From NCBI GenBank assembly GCA_038380435.1, contig JAWZYU010000005.1, positions 32,944,001 to 33,008,000 on the forward strand: a stretch of DNA of 64,000 nt, given 5' to 3'. The stretch is from Ryuthela nishihirai. Its lineage: Eukaryota; Arthropoda; Arachnida; Araneae; Heptathelidae. Positions within the stretch are counted from its first letter, which is position 1. Every line of letters begins with the position of its first letter. Below are positions 53,872 through 63,794 of the stretch, piece by piece. The notes under the pieces are model-generated. The model was not told the DNA's origin. It did no database searches and was given only the letters and a program-made list of their open reading frames with translations. A program made the position numbers and the translations under genes.

Positions 53872-54259
53872 GGGGGCGGGGGTGGCTCAGTCGGTAGCGC
53901 GCCAGGCTCGTAATCTGTAGTTCCCAGGTTCGAGTCCCAGTTGGGTCAGCGTTGAGATTTATCTCCACAAAATTCCCCGCCCTGTCCACGGTCAGTAGGA
54001 AACACCGATGTGCTTGAAAAGGCCGCCGTCCGTCGGATGGGACGTTAAGCCGTGGCCCCGTGTGCGGGAGAGCCATACCCTGTGCACGTTAAAGAACACG
54101 CTGGATGGCCTTGACGGGAGGCTACCATCTGTCTCCCAACAGCTGTTCCAGTGGGTCCCCTCCCCCAACCTTCTCTGAGCCTTTGGGATCCATGTGACCT
54201 GGCCATTTAGCCCATGGTGTGCAAAAAAGTGCCGCTCAGAGGTAAAACAACCCAACTCA
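53872..54259 (+). mobile_element. SINE-A, full length
   Basis: Complete copy, leader CGGGGGCGGGGG, tail AACAACCCAACTCAA. Few substitutions. Confidence 0.93.
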
Positions 54260-54662
54260 ACTTTCCAACGTTTATAAACGTTAAACAATGAATGAGTTAA
54301 GACTTGAAATTCGTTCGTTTTATGTCACTACTGGAAAAAAGGATTAAAAGCCACCGAAGACGCACGAAAAATATTCCAAGTGGAAAGTGAGCGGTAATTT
54401 CCATTCCTGCTGCTCAAGCTAGATTTAAAAAGTTCGAAGATGATGACATTAAGCTTTGGAAGTAAGCGCGATGCGGACGGCCAATATCCGTAGATCTCAA
54501 AATTCTGTGCCACGCTGTTAAAGCACCCGCAGTTTTTTGCCCGAACTTGGTTGTTCACAAGCAACTACTGATTATTGAAATATGACCACTCGTCCCCATG
54601 TTATGTCAATGGGACGCTAACTTTATGACTTTTAAAATAAGCGTTTTATGGGTAAATAAAGA

Positions 54663-55049
54663 TTGGGTTGGGTTGTTTTACCTCTGAGCGGCACTTCTTT
54701 GCACACCATGGGCTAAATGGCCAGATCACGTGGACCCCGAAGGCTCAGAGAAGGTTGGGGGAGGGGACCCACTGGAACAGCTGTTGGGAGACAGATGGAA
54801 GCCTCCCGTCAAGGCCATCCTGCGTGTTCTGTAACGTGCACAGGGTATGTCTCTCCCGCACACGGGGCCACGGCTTAACTTCCCATCCGACGGACGGCGG
54901 ACTTTCCAAACCCATCGGTGTCCCCTACTGACCGTGGGCAGGGAGGGGAATTTTGAGGAGATAAATCTCAACGCTGACCCAACTGGGACTCGAACCTGGG
55001 AACTAGAGATTACGAGCCTGGCGCGCTACCGACTGAGCCACCCCCGCCC
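54663..55049 (-). mobile_element. SINE-A, full length with 18-bp TSD
   Basis: TSD TTTATGGGTAAATAAAGA at 54,645-54,662 and 55,050-55,067, the longest perfect TSD in the window. Confidence 0.95.
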
Positions 55050-55495
55050 TTTATGGGTAAATAAAGAAGATTCTAAAATTAATTTAAAGAACTCAATTGA
55101 ATCTATATAAATCTCGATATTTTCAACAATATTCTTTCAGAATTTAAGGTTAAAGCATTAAAAAGCAGCAATCGTTCTAAGTAATTTATCAAAAATTTAA
55201 GCGATTGTTAAAGAAATTATTTAGCACACTTTTAAAATATGAATTTATTTTATATTTTAAATATATATTTATGTTTCAAATAATGATACTTTTTTCATGA
55301 AATATTTATTCATAAATTTTATGAAATTATTATTTCATGAGTCCCATGTCAACACGATTCATCCTGTGATTCTTTACTACTGAATACTTTTCTCAGTTTC
55401 AATCATTTTCTCAGTTAACTTCAAAAGTGAATTCTTTTATCTAACAATGCTGTTGTTAAATGTTCAAACTTGCATAACTCTTTAAAATACTAAAA

Positions 55496-55880
55496 TTGGG
55501 TTGTTTTACCTCTGAGCGGCACTTTTTTGCACACAATGGGCTAAATGACCAAGTCACATAGACCCCGAAAGCTCAGAGAAGGTTGGGAGAGGGGACCCAC
55601 TGGAACAGCTGTTGAGAGACAGATGGTAGCCTCCCGTCAAGGCCATCCAGAGTGTTCTTTAACGTGCACAGGGTATGGCTCTCTCCCGCACACGGGGCCA
55701 CGGCTTAACGTCCCATCCGATGGACGGCGGCCTTTCCAAGCCCATCGGTGTCCCCTACTGACCGTGGGCAGGGCGGGGAATTTTGAGGAGATAAATCTCA
55801 ACGCTGACCAAGCTGGGACTCGAACCTGGAAACTGTAGGTTACGAGTCTGGCGCACTACAGACTGAGCCATCCCCTCCCC
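55496..55880 (-). mobile_element. SINE-A, full length
   Basis: Complete copy. Near-perfect flanking repeat AAATACTAAA / AAATACTGAA. It sits within about 20 bp of the equivalent position of the SINE in T copy 1, but in the opposite orientation. Confidence 0.92.
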
Positions 55881-56004
55881 GAAATACTGAAGGAATATTG
55901 TTGAAAATCAATGTTCAGATAGAATACATTTTCCCATAAAACGCCTATTTCAAAAGCTATAGAGCTTTGAAGTCCCATTGATGTAACATGGGGTGGTCAT
56001 AATG

Positions 56005-56640
56005 AATGATCGGTGTGTAGTGCGGCATCTGCCACTCGTCGGTAAGGTAGCCAGCATTTCCGAAGTGTTCCACATGAACTGACTACTGAACAAGCAAATC
56101 GTTTTGAAGTCTGCAGGAAACTTCTCGCGCTAATCCACGTGACCACCGATTCACCAATTGTTACGTGCGATGAAAAATGGATCTTTTTCAACATTCGCAC
56201 ACCCTAAAGCAGTGGCTTGACCCTGGCCAGCTCGCAGTACTATTCGAAACGAAAGCAATGTTGTGTGTTTGGCGAAATTTTGATGATGTAGTGCACTTCG
56301 AACTGGTTCCCCTATGAACGTGCCATCAATGTCGACCTCTACTCAGCACAACTGGAGCGCGTGCACTCCGCGATACTTCAGCGCTACCCAGGATTGGTAA
56401 ACAGACATCAGGTACTCCACCAGCAAGACAACGTAAAAACCTCACAGAGCACTTCAGACGAACGAAAACTTCCAGAAGTGGCATTTGAGTTTCTTCCTCA
56501 CCCAGCGTATTATCCAGACCTAACTCTTTCCGAGACTGCCTCTTCTTTCGCTCCATGGCTCATTTTCTTCGAGGTAGGCGGTTTCAAACATTTCAGGATG
56601 AAAAAAAATGTTCGAAAGTACATGTCGACATTTGTCGGTT
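56005..56640 (+). pseudogene. mariner transposase pseudogene (plus strand)
   Basis: Plus-strand segments in changing frames include VTCDEKWIFFNI (first catalytic Asp, about 56,160-56,195), LYSAQLERVHSAIL and VLHQQDNVKTSQ (second Asp, about 56,410-56,445), and FLPHPAYYPDLTLSE (region of the third Asp, about 56,490-56,535, where the following Asp-Tyr-His block is altered). Spacing and order match DD34D mariner transposases (family knowledge). Stops at several points and a missing N-terminal half show it is dead. It differs from the copy at 42,060-42,620. Confidence 0.9.
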
Positions 56641-56644
56641 GGTA

Positions 56645-57860
56645 GGTTTGTGGATTTGACAAAACGTTGTTCCACCATATCTTTCGAACGCGATGGAGAA
56701 ATTTAATGATTTATGTGCCAAATGAAAAGTTTGTGACGCGGGGAGTGTCATAGGCTATAAAAAAAAAAAAAAATTGACCCCCGTGCTTTCTTTACCCCTA
56801 AAAAAGGAGAAATATGAAAATTGTTCTTAAGCTATATCTCCAGAACGCGAATACCGAAAGTAACAGGTTAAACATCAAATGAAAGTTTGTAATGCGTGGA
56901 ATGTCGTAAGCTGTAAAAAAAATTGACCCCCGTGTTTTCTTCCCCCCTATAAAAGTGGGACAATGCAAAAATGATTGTTCCTCTATATCTCCTGAACGCG
57001 AGTGTGGAAAGTAACTAGCTATGTGTCGAATGAAAGCTTGTGACGCGGGGAGTACGGTCGCTCAAAAAAGTATCCGAACACTATGGTTGATTACAGAATT
57101 CAGAAAAAAATATCTAGCAACGAATTTTTTAGAAATTAGTGATCCGGCAATCTTCGTGTCGACACGAATTTTTTAGAAATTAGTGATCTGGCAATCTTCG
57201 TGTCGACACGAATTTTTTAGAAATTAGTGATCTGGCAATCTTCGTGTCGACACGAAGATTGCCAGATCACTAATTTCTAAAAAAAATCGTTGCTAGATAT
57301 TTTTTTCTGAATTCTGTAATCAACCATAGTGTTCGGATACTTTTTTTTCAGCGACTGTAGGTGGTCATATTATTTTGATATTAAATCGTATGGGCTCACT
57401 CACGGAAATATTGAGCGTGTGCAGTTACCGTTCACGGCAAACTGGAGCGTGTGCAGTAACTGCACACGCTCTAGTTTGCTGTGAACGGTAACTGGAGCGT
57501 GTACAGTTGCTGTACACGCCCCAGATATTTTTCCTGAATTCTGTAATCACGTGACACGAAGGTTGCCAGATCACTAATTTCTAAAAAAAATCGTTGCCAG
57601 ATGTTTTTTCTGAATTCTGTAATCAACCATAGTGTCCGGATACTTTTTTGAGCGACTGTACCTTAGGCTATAAAAAAATACCCCCTCTAAGCTCACCTCC
57701 TCCCGAAAAAATGGGAAATAGTCGTTCTGCCATATCATCGGAACGCCAGGGCCTACAATTACGAGTTAGGTGTCAAATGAAAGCTTGTGTAATGACGGTC
57801 GTAAAATATTTCGAATTTCGCCCCCACTCTTCCCCCCTGATAAAATATGTGAGGAGGAGC
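56645..57860 (+). repeat. Degenerate ~150-170-bp tandem array, split by a MITE
   Basis: About four diverged units with the order ATATCTCCxGAACGCGA, GTGTCAAATGAAAGCTTGTG, GGGGAGTGTCATAGGCTATA, an A-run, then CCCCCGTG-type C-rich stretch. Units begin near 56,675, 56,835, 56,985 (continued at 57,660) and 57,730. A further unit lies at 52,862-53,098. Confidence 0.8.
57055..57658. mobile_element. Composite palindromic MITE, copy 2
   Basis: Same architecture as 34,079-34,552, with TA on both sides. Here the centre of the first MITE is tandemly triplicated (GTGTCGACACGAATTTTTTAG repeats at 57,157-57,255) and its right terminus has an extended T-run. Two hairpin modules follow at about 57,415-57,525. 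Confidence 0.92.
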
Positions 57861-58011
57861 GGATTTTTCGACTTTATCGAGTCGTATGCAAATTAAAGCT
57901 TGTGATATCCCCAATATCGTGGTCTACGTCAAGCCTGAATCCAAAAGGGGGTAAATGTGCTCGATATTTATGAGTCCTATATCAAAGTTTTTGAAGGTAG
58001 GTATTTTTAGT

Positions 58012-58717
58012 GACAACAAAAAAATATAAATTAAAAATTTTAAAAAATACCTTTCTTCCTGTAGTGCATTAAAAAGTAGGAAATAATCCTAAAACATATT
58101 GATGGTGAAATCAGTCACCGAGTTCGTATTCGCTTCAAAGGAAGATAGGGCGCCGATTTACCTACCCGACAAGATTGTCGGCGCCCTTCCTTCCAGGGAG
58201 GGGGGTGGTTCAGTCGGTAGCGCGCCAGGCTCGTAATCTGTAGTTCCCAGGTTCGAGTCCCAGCTGGGTCAGCGTTGAGATTTATCTCCGCAAAATTCCC
58301 CGCCCTGCCCACGGTCAGTAGGGGACACCGATGGGCTTGGAAAGGCCACCGTCCGTCGGATGGGACGTTAAGCCGTGGCCCCGTGTGCGGGAGAGCCATA
58401 CCCTGTGCACGTTAAAGAACACGCTGGATGGCCTTGACGGGAGGCTACCATCTGTCTCCCAACAGCTGTTCTAGTGGGTCCCCTCCCCCAACCTTCTCTG
58501 AGCCTTCGGGATCCATGTGACCTGGCCATTTAGCCCATGGTGTGCAAAAAAGTGCCGCTCAGGAGTAAAACAACACAAGCCCTACCTTCCTTTGAAGCAA
58601 ATACGAACTCGGCGACTGATTTCACCATCGATATGTTTTAGGATTATTTTCTACTTTTTAGGGCACAACAGGAAGATAAGTATTTTTTAAATTTTTTAAT
58701 TTATATTTTTTGTTGTT
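58012..58717. mobile_element. Long-arm fold-back element with SINE-A inside
   Basis: Arms of about 130-145 bp (58,012-58,155 and 58,590-58,717) are inverted copies with few mismatches. The inner 57 bp, from CCTAAAACATAT to TTCAAAGGAAG, differ at about three positions. An extra short hairpin, GGGCGCCGA...TCGGCGCCC, lies at 58,148-58,186. No coding capacity; superfamily unassigned. Confidence 0.9.
58195..58579 (+). mobile_element. SINE-A in the loop of the fold-back element
   Basis: Complete, near-consensus copy occupying the space between the two arms. Tail AACAACACAAGCCC is slightly altered. Confidence 0.93.
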
Positions 58718-58719
58718 AT

Positions 58720-59028
58720 TCTTAACATGCATTGAAACTCATTAGCGGGAACCACCTTTTTAAGACTTGGTAAAAGAAAGAGTAACCATAGCGGGTTTTT
58801 TTCATTGGCATGAGGATCGGCTCAATCGAAAAGGTATTATGCTAGTAATCTGCATCGGACGAGGATGTTCTCGAGTTTCAACTATTTCTGTATTAAGACT
58901 TTTTTCGCTAACTCTAATTTTGCTCTTAGAAAAGAGACACGCAAAGAAAATCCGTCCGTCGGATGGAATGTTTAACCTTGGTGTCAGAATTGAATATATC
59001 CACAGCTCCCCATAGGGAAAGGGTTGAT
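58720..59028. other. Unique stretch
   Basis: No feature except a stray SINE-A core-like CGTCCGTCGGATGGAATG near 58,951-58,968. Confidence 0.4.
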
Positions 59029-59415
59029 GGATTGGATTGTTTTACCTCTGAGCGGCACTTTTTTGCACACCATGGGCTAAATGGCCAGGCCACAAGGACC
59101 CCGAAGGCTCAGAGAAGGTTAAGGGAGGGGACCCACTGGAACAGCTGTTGGGAGAGAGATGGTAGCCTCCCGTGAAGGCCATCCAGCGTGTTCTTTAACG
59201 TTCACAGGGCATGTCTCTCCCACACACGAGGCCACGGCTTAACGTCCCATCCGACGGACTTCGGCCTTTCCAAGCCCATCGGTGTACCCTACTGACCGTG
59301 GGCAGGGAGGGGAATTTTTGTGGAGATAAATCTCAACGCTGACCCAGCTGGGACTCGAACCTGAGAACTACAGATTACGAGCCTGGCGCGCTACCGACTG
59401 AGCCACCCCCGCCCC
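59029..59415 (-). mobile_element. SINE-A, full length
   Basis: Complete copy of the GGATTGGATTG tail type; few changes. Confidence 0.94.
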
Positions 59416-59995
59416 GCCATGAGACGGTGTTTAACAGGCTGCGTTAACAGGCAGGTAAACTGTAAAGTTCGTGAAACTAATAATCCCAGAGCGACCACAG
59501 TTGTAAGTCCATTCTCAAAGCCACTAGCACTAAAACTTCCTGGACATCGCGCTCCTCTTGCAAGAGCCGTCCTCCTCTTCCTGTGGGAGGTCATTTCACC
59601 TTCGCTCGAGGATGAATGGAGCCACTGCCCAAAGCAGACAATCACCAACTATCAGGGGCAATAAAGCTGTCTTGCTAATTGCAGAAAGACACATCAGCCA
59701 TAAACCGTCTTCGCCAGGTGATGTGGAAAAAGAGATTATTTCACACATACCGTTACATTTTTTCACAGATTTTAACAACAACAAAAGGACATATACATTT
59801 ACATTGCATTTGCTATTACATATCATATAAAGTTTATAAGATATCGAAATAAATGAAAAAAGAAGCAAAATTCTGAGCACTAATATACATAACTCCCACT
59901 TGAAAAAGTACTCGCGTGTGAGAGAAGTGAAGAGAACAAATATTTGTAGATCTCCGCAAAGTCCAATAAGGCTTATCAGCAGGGAATATAACCAA
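59416..59995. other. Unique stretch
   Basis: Open frames on both strands overlap around 59,420-59,830; the longest minus-strand frame continues into SINE-B antisense and is not supported as a gene. Confidence 0.4.
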
Positions 59996-59996
59996 C

Positions 59997-60190
59997 TGTG
60001 GCCGAGAGCGCGCTTGCCTACTGATCTACGGGACCTGGGTTCGAGCCCCGGGTAATGCATGGATGTTCGTGTTGTTTTCTGCTGAGGTCCTGCCATCCTC
60101 TCAGATCTTCTACTGTGGCATATAAACTGACAGGCTCTTGTCAGACCACTTTGGCAAGCAGCTGCTTGAGGGGGTATTTATTTATTTTTT
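59997..60190 (+). mobile_element. SINE-B, nearly complete
   Basis: A-box region shortened by a few bases (GTGGCCGAGAGCGCGC), good B box GGGTTCGAGCCCC, intact body and a TATTTATTTATTT end. Confidence 0.9.
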
Positions 60191-60451
60191 TTAAAGTGTG
60201 TAAGTCATTGTGCTTGTTCTGTTAGTTAATTTTTGTTTTACCTTCCAAATACCCAATTTTTTAGTAACATTTTAGCCTAGATGGAGGACAGAATAATTAA
60301 TAATTCTCTGGATAGTTGGTTGAAGAGAAAAGGGGTCACGTAATTTTTAGTATTCTTTCTTTATAGAAATTTTTTTCCTTTTGTCGTATACTAATGTCAT
60401 GATCAATTACATTTTTATGGCCATGTGAAAAATAATTTTGTACTATTACAG
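60191..60451. other. AT-rich spacer
   Basis: No feature. Confidence 0.4.
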
Positions 60452-60833
60452 TGGGTTGTTTTACCTCTGAGCGGCGCTTTTTTGCACACCATGGGCTAAA
60501 TGGCCAGGTCACATGGACCCGAAGGCTCAGAGAAGGTTGGGGGAGGGGACCCACTGGAACAGCTGTTGGGAGACAGATGGTAGCCTCCCGTCAAGGCCAT
60601 CCAGCGTGTTCTTTAACGTGCACAGGGTATAGCTCTCCCGCACACGGGGCCACGGCTTAACGTCCCATCCGACGGACGGCGGCCTTTCCAAGCCCATCGG
60701 TGTACCCTACTGACCATGAGCAGGGCGGGGAATTTTTGCGGAGATAAATCTCAACGCTGACCCAGTTGGGACTCTAACCTGGGAACTACAGATTACGAGC
60801 CTGGCGCGCTACCGACTGAGCCACCCCCGCCCC
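60452..60833 (-). mobile_element. SINE-A, full length, next to or inside a LINE remnant
   Basis: Complete copy with a small deletion in the tail-side body. Immediately right of its head, the minus-strand LINE frame begins. Confidence 0.93.
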
Positions 60834-60835
60834 TG

Positions 60836-61262
60836 CATCTTGGGACGAAAAGTTTACGAAGTGGATTTTGACTACACAGTTTCTAAGCTTTTCACATAAT
60901 CGATTATTACGTTTATTCGATTTTAAATTAGTATCAATTATCATACCTAAGTATTTTATTTCATTTACTGGTTCTAAATGTGGACAAGAGCATAGCAAGT
61001 TGATTTGCTTTTATTGTTTAGGCAAAATAATGGGGAACAAAGAGTGATGGAGTTGAAGTGAATCTGCGTTCTGTAGTGTGAATGTTCATTATTTTCGTTT
61101 TGTTAGTATTTAAAATCAATTTGTCAATATGAAACCATCTGGTGAGTGTATTTAAATCTTCTTGTAGCACTTTATATGCCTGATTTAGGCCTCTGTGACT
61201 ACATAAAAAACAATGTCGTTCTCATATAGGTATGTCGTTAATAAATTTGCTCCTAGTTATTG
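60836..61262 (-). pseudogene. LINE reverse-transcriptase fragment
   Basis: Minus-strand segments in two or three frames follow RT order: a decayed catalytic box (LYENDIVFY in place of the usual Y-A-D-D type motif, about 61,215-61,245), then LQEDLNTLTRWFHIDKLILN followed by TNKTKIM (about 61,090-61,180), then VNEIKYLGMIIDTNLKSNKR (about 60,905-60,975). Frameshifts and internal stops show it is dead. Bounded by SINE-A on one side and SINE-B on the other. Jockey/CR1-like by motif style, superfamily not certain. Confidence 0.85.
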
Positions 61263-61475
61263 TAGCCGTTCCGAGTGGTTAGCGCGCTTGGCTACTGATC
61301 TACGGGACCTGGGTTCGAGCCCCGGGTAAGGCATGGATGTTCGTGTTGTTTTCTGCTGAGGTCCTGCCATCCTCTCAGATCTTCTATTGGGGCATATAAA
61401 CTGACAGGCACCTGTCAGACCTCTGTGGCAAGCAGCTGCTTGAGGGGGTATTTATTTTATTATTATTTTTTTTTT
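61263..61475 (+). mobile_element. SINE-B, full length
   Basis: GTAGCCGTTCCGAGTGGTTA head with B box GGGTTCGAGCCCC, intact body, then a TATTTATTTTATTATTATT end. Confidence 0.92.
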
Positions 61476-61576
61476 ATTAGTTCTTGTGCCTTGAGGAACA
61501 ACGGAATTTTCAGGGTTAAGCTGGCTGGCGTTATTATTAATTCTTGTTTTAGCAGAGCGGTTAGTAAAAATATAAT

Positions 61577-61670
61577 AAGCTGAAAAAAAATTGATTTTGC
61601 CGTGAGTGGGATTCGAACCCACGTCTCTTGAAAACATGCCAGTTATGCTGACCACTACACCATCATCGGC
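61577..61670 (-). mobile_element. tRNA-His-like SINE/pseudogene, minus copy
   Basis: The 73-nt tRNA-like part (61,598-61,670) has a perfect T arm (GTGGG/TTCGAAT/CCCAC) and B box GGTTCGAATCC, 3' end TCACGGCA, and ATG at the anticodon position. Two acceptor pairs and the anticodon stem are broken, so it is not a working tRNA. It is followed by AAAATCAATTTTTTTTCAGC, which is also present in the inverted copy. Confidence 0.75.
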
Positions 61671-61689
61671 TATCATTTTTTTCTTCAGT

Positions 61690-61790
61690 TGGTGTGACTT
61701 ATAAATAACTGCTTAGCATAACTAGCATATTTCCAGGAGACGTGGGTTCGAATCCCACTCACGGCAAAATCAATTTTTTTTCAGCTTCTT
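61690..61790 (+). mobile_element. tRNA-His-like SINE/pseudogene, plus copy
   Basis: Same T arm, 3' end and AAAATCAATTTTTTTTCAGC tail as the minus copy, in the opposite orientation about 65 bp away. Its 5' half is more diverged. Confidence 0.75.
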
Positions 61791-61854
61791 TTCTTACACT
61801 GAACATTTTTTACACTGAACCAGTAGTGAAAGTAGATATTATTTCTTAGCGGTA

Positions 61855-62066
61855 CAGTCGCTCAAAAAAGTATCCGAACACTACGGTTGATTACAAAATT
61901 CAGAAAAAATATCTGGCAACGATTTTTTTAGAAGTTAGTGATCTGGCAACCTTCTGTCACGTGACACGAAGGTTGCCAGATTACTAATTTCTAAAAAAAT
62001 CGATGCCAGATATTTTTTCTGAATTTTGTAATCAACCGTAGTGTTCGGATACTTTTTTGAGCGATG
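61855..62066. mobile_element. Palindromic Tc1/mariner-type MITE
   Basis: Near-perfect palindrome with TA flanks. One base is missing at the right terminus (GAGCGATG) and a few in the centre (CTTCTGTCACGTG). Confidence 0.93.
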
Positions 62067-62068
62067 TA

Positions 62069-62697
62069 CGCTTCAAAGCATAGCTATGTGTGGAAAATCA
62101 CACACAGGCGATCACTCCAGTGAAGTCGCCTTACAGGGGTTAATAAATTGAAGTGCGTGGCAACGAAAGGAGAGTGCTCTTAGATTTTCTCACTTTCCAT
62201 ATGTTTTCCGCAAATAATGAATGATTTAGAGATTTTTAATGTGAAATAAATATTAATATATTTAAATACTTGCTGATTCAATTGTAATCTTGGATTTCAG
62301 TTTTATTGAAAAAAAATATGATTTCGATGTTTTTAAAATTATTTTCGTTCTTAAAGAAATTTTTTTAGAAAGGAAAATTAACGTTCACTCGTATTGCAAT
62401 TTTTAATACTCAACTTGTATATTTTAAACCCAGAAGCCAAATATAGCATTTTTTTAGAATAACATTTATCAGAGATTTGGAATAGTCTTTAAAATTTATA
62501 AAGCTTAATCAATGATTACATGACATACGGAAATTTCGCTTCTGACTTATCCCCGATAATAGATGCGAAATTGCAGAACTTCCGCATCTAAAATGAGGTA
62601 GCAAAAGAGTGACTTTTGTCCAAAAAAATTTACACGATGATTTTGTTGAGCGCTCTTGTGTGCCAAGCAAAATCATCCAGCTTTCCACTCTCTGGTA
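62069..62697. other. AT-rich spacer
   Basis: No feature recognised. Confidence 0.5.
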
Positions 62698-62911
62698 CAG
62701 TAGCTCAAAAAAGTATTCGAACACTATGGTTGATAACAGAATTCAGAAAAAATATCTGGCAACGATTTTTTTAGAAATTAATGATCTGGCAACCTTCGTG
62801 TCACGTGACACGAAGGTTGCCAGCTCACTAATTTCTAAAAAAATCGTTGCCAGATATTTTTTCTGAATTCTGTAATCAACCATAGTGTTCGGATACTTTT
62901 TTGAGCGACTG
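62698..62911. mobile_element. Palindromic Tc1/mariner-type MITE
   Basis: The cleanest copy: CAGTAGCTCAAAAAAG left and AGCGACTG right termini, perfect CGTGTCACGTGACACG centre, TA on both sides, 214 bp. Confidence 0.95.
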
Positions 62912-62913
62912 TA

Positions 62914-63587
62914 CTATAGGTGGCCATACCTGCAGTAGAAAAATTAATCATTTCACTTTTACACGTGATAAACGTATTTGTTTGCACTCTTAACTTTACA
63001 TATGATTTGACCTCAATATAGACCTTGTCTTCACCTTGATCAGAAATATTTAGCGATTCAGCAACGCAAATACCACAGAGTGAAAACGGCAACTATTAGG
63101 TTGGCCGTGCGTGCATGTGTTTTGGATACCATCGCAGCCCGATATGCAGAAGACTATTGCATCCCAAACTCTCCTCATCTCTCATGCTTGCTTCCTTATC
63201 CCCTTAAGGGTTAGCCGCTAATTGTAAATTACAACGCCACCTCTTCTAGTGGACCTGGCGGAATTCTTTCTGTTCTCTCCTAACTTTAATCCACTCTCAT
63301 AAAAGGTTCCAAGAAGAGTAACCTCGCTTTTCTTTAATGCAAAACTGTTGGGCTTTTTCTTTCAATTCCGCAGCATTGTTCGTTAAAACAGAACCTAAAT
63401 CATGCTATAGCATTATTTTTATATCAAATTTATTGTTTGGTGTAATTAAAAAATTTATAATCAGTGTTTCTAAGGAAAAACATCTTTCTCATAAATTGAT
63501 ATCATAATTTTTTTTTATTATAACGATTCTGATATTTGGGAATCTGAAACGGCTCGACGTATCTAATATGTATAATAATAAGAAAAT
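62914..63587. other. Unique stretch
   Basis: No gene or repeat recognised. Confidence 0.5.
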
Positions 63588-63768
63588 AAATACCCCCTCA
63601 AGCAGCTGCTTGCTACAGAAGTCTGACAGGACCCTGTCAGTAGAAGTTCTGTGAGGATGGCCGGACCTCAGCAGAAAAACAACACAAACATCCAGTATAT
63701 TTCCCGGTGCTCGAACCCAGGTCCCGTAGATCACTAGCCAAGCGCGCTAACCACTGGGCCACGGGACG
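63588..63768 (-). mobile_element. SINE-B, nearly complete
   Basis: T-rich end, body with a ~15-bp deletion (CCTGTCAGTAGAAG), B box on the minus strand and a complete GTGGCCCAGTGGTTAGC head. Confidence 0.9.
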
Positions 63769-63794
63769 GCTTAGTATATACGCTAAAGCTCGAA

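Larger units (their letters stand above)
54566..56009. mobile_element. Non-autonomous DNA transposon 'T', copy 2, with two SINE-A insertions
   Basis: Left end with CATGTTATGTCAATGGGACG (54,599-54,618) and right end with the complement (GTCCCATTGATGTAACATGG, about 55,971-55,990). The interior aligns with 4,247-5,186. A mariner transposase pseudogene begins immediately to the right. Confidence 0.7.

Noticed and set aside
59596..60096. 166-codon minus-strand frame as a membrane protein
   Set aside because: Its first ~30 codons are SINE-B antisense and the rest is AT-rich DNA whose antisense favours hydrophobic codons; no acceptor or family support.
409..60833. Recurring ~87-codon open frames (for example at 2,517, 15,508, 27,622, 41,661 and 54,668) as a conserved protein family
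   Set aside because: They are the antisense strand of SINE-A. They repeat with every copy, begin in the tail and end in the core, and carry no domain; their similarity is that of the repeat. They would inflate automated gene counts.
61598..61670. Functional tRNA gene
   Set aside because: The T arm is good, but acceptor positions 5 and 6 and the anticodon stem are mispaired, and an inverted sibling shares non-tRNA tail sequence; a SINE or pseudogene is more likely.
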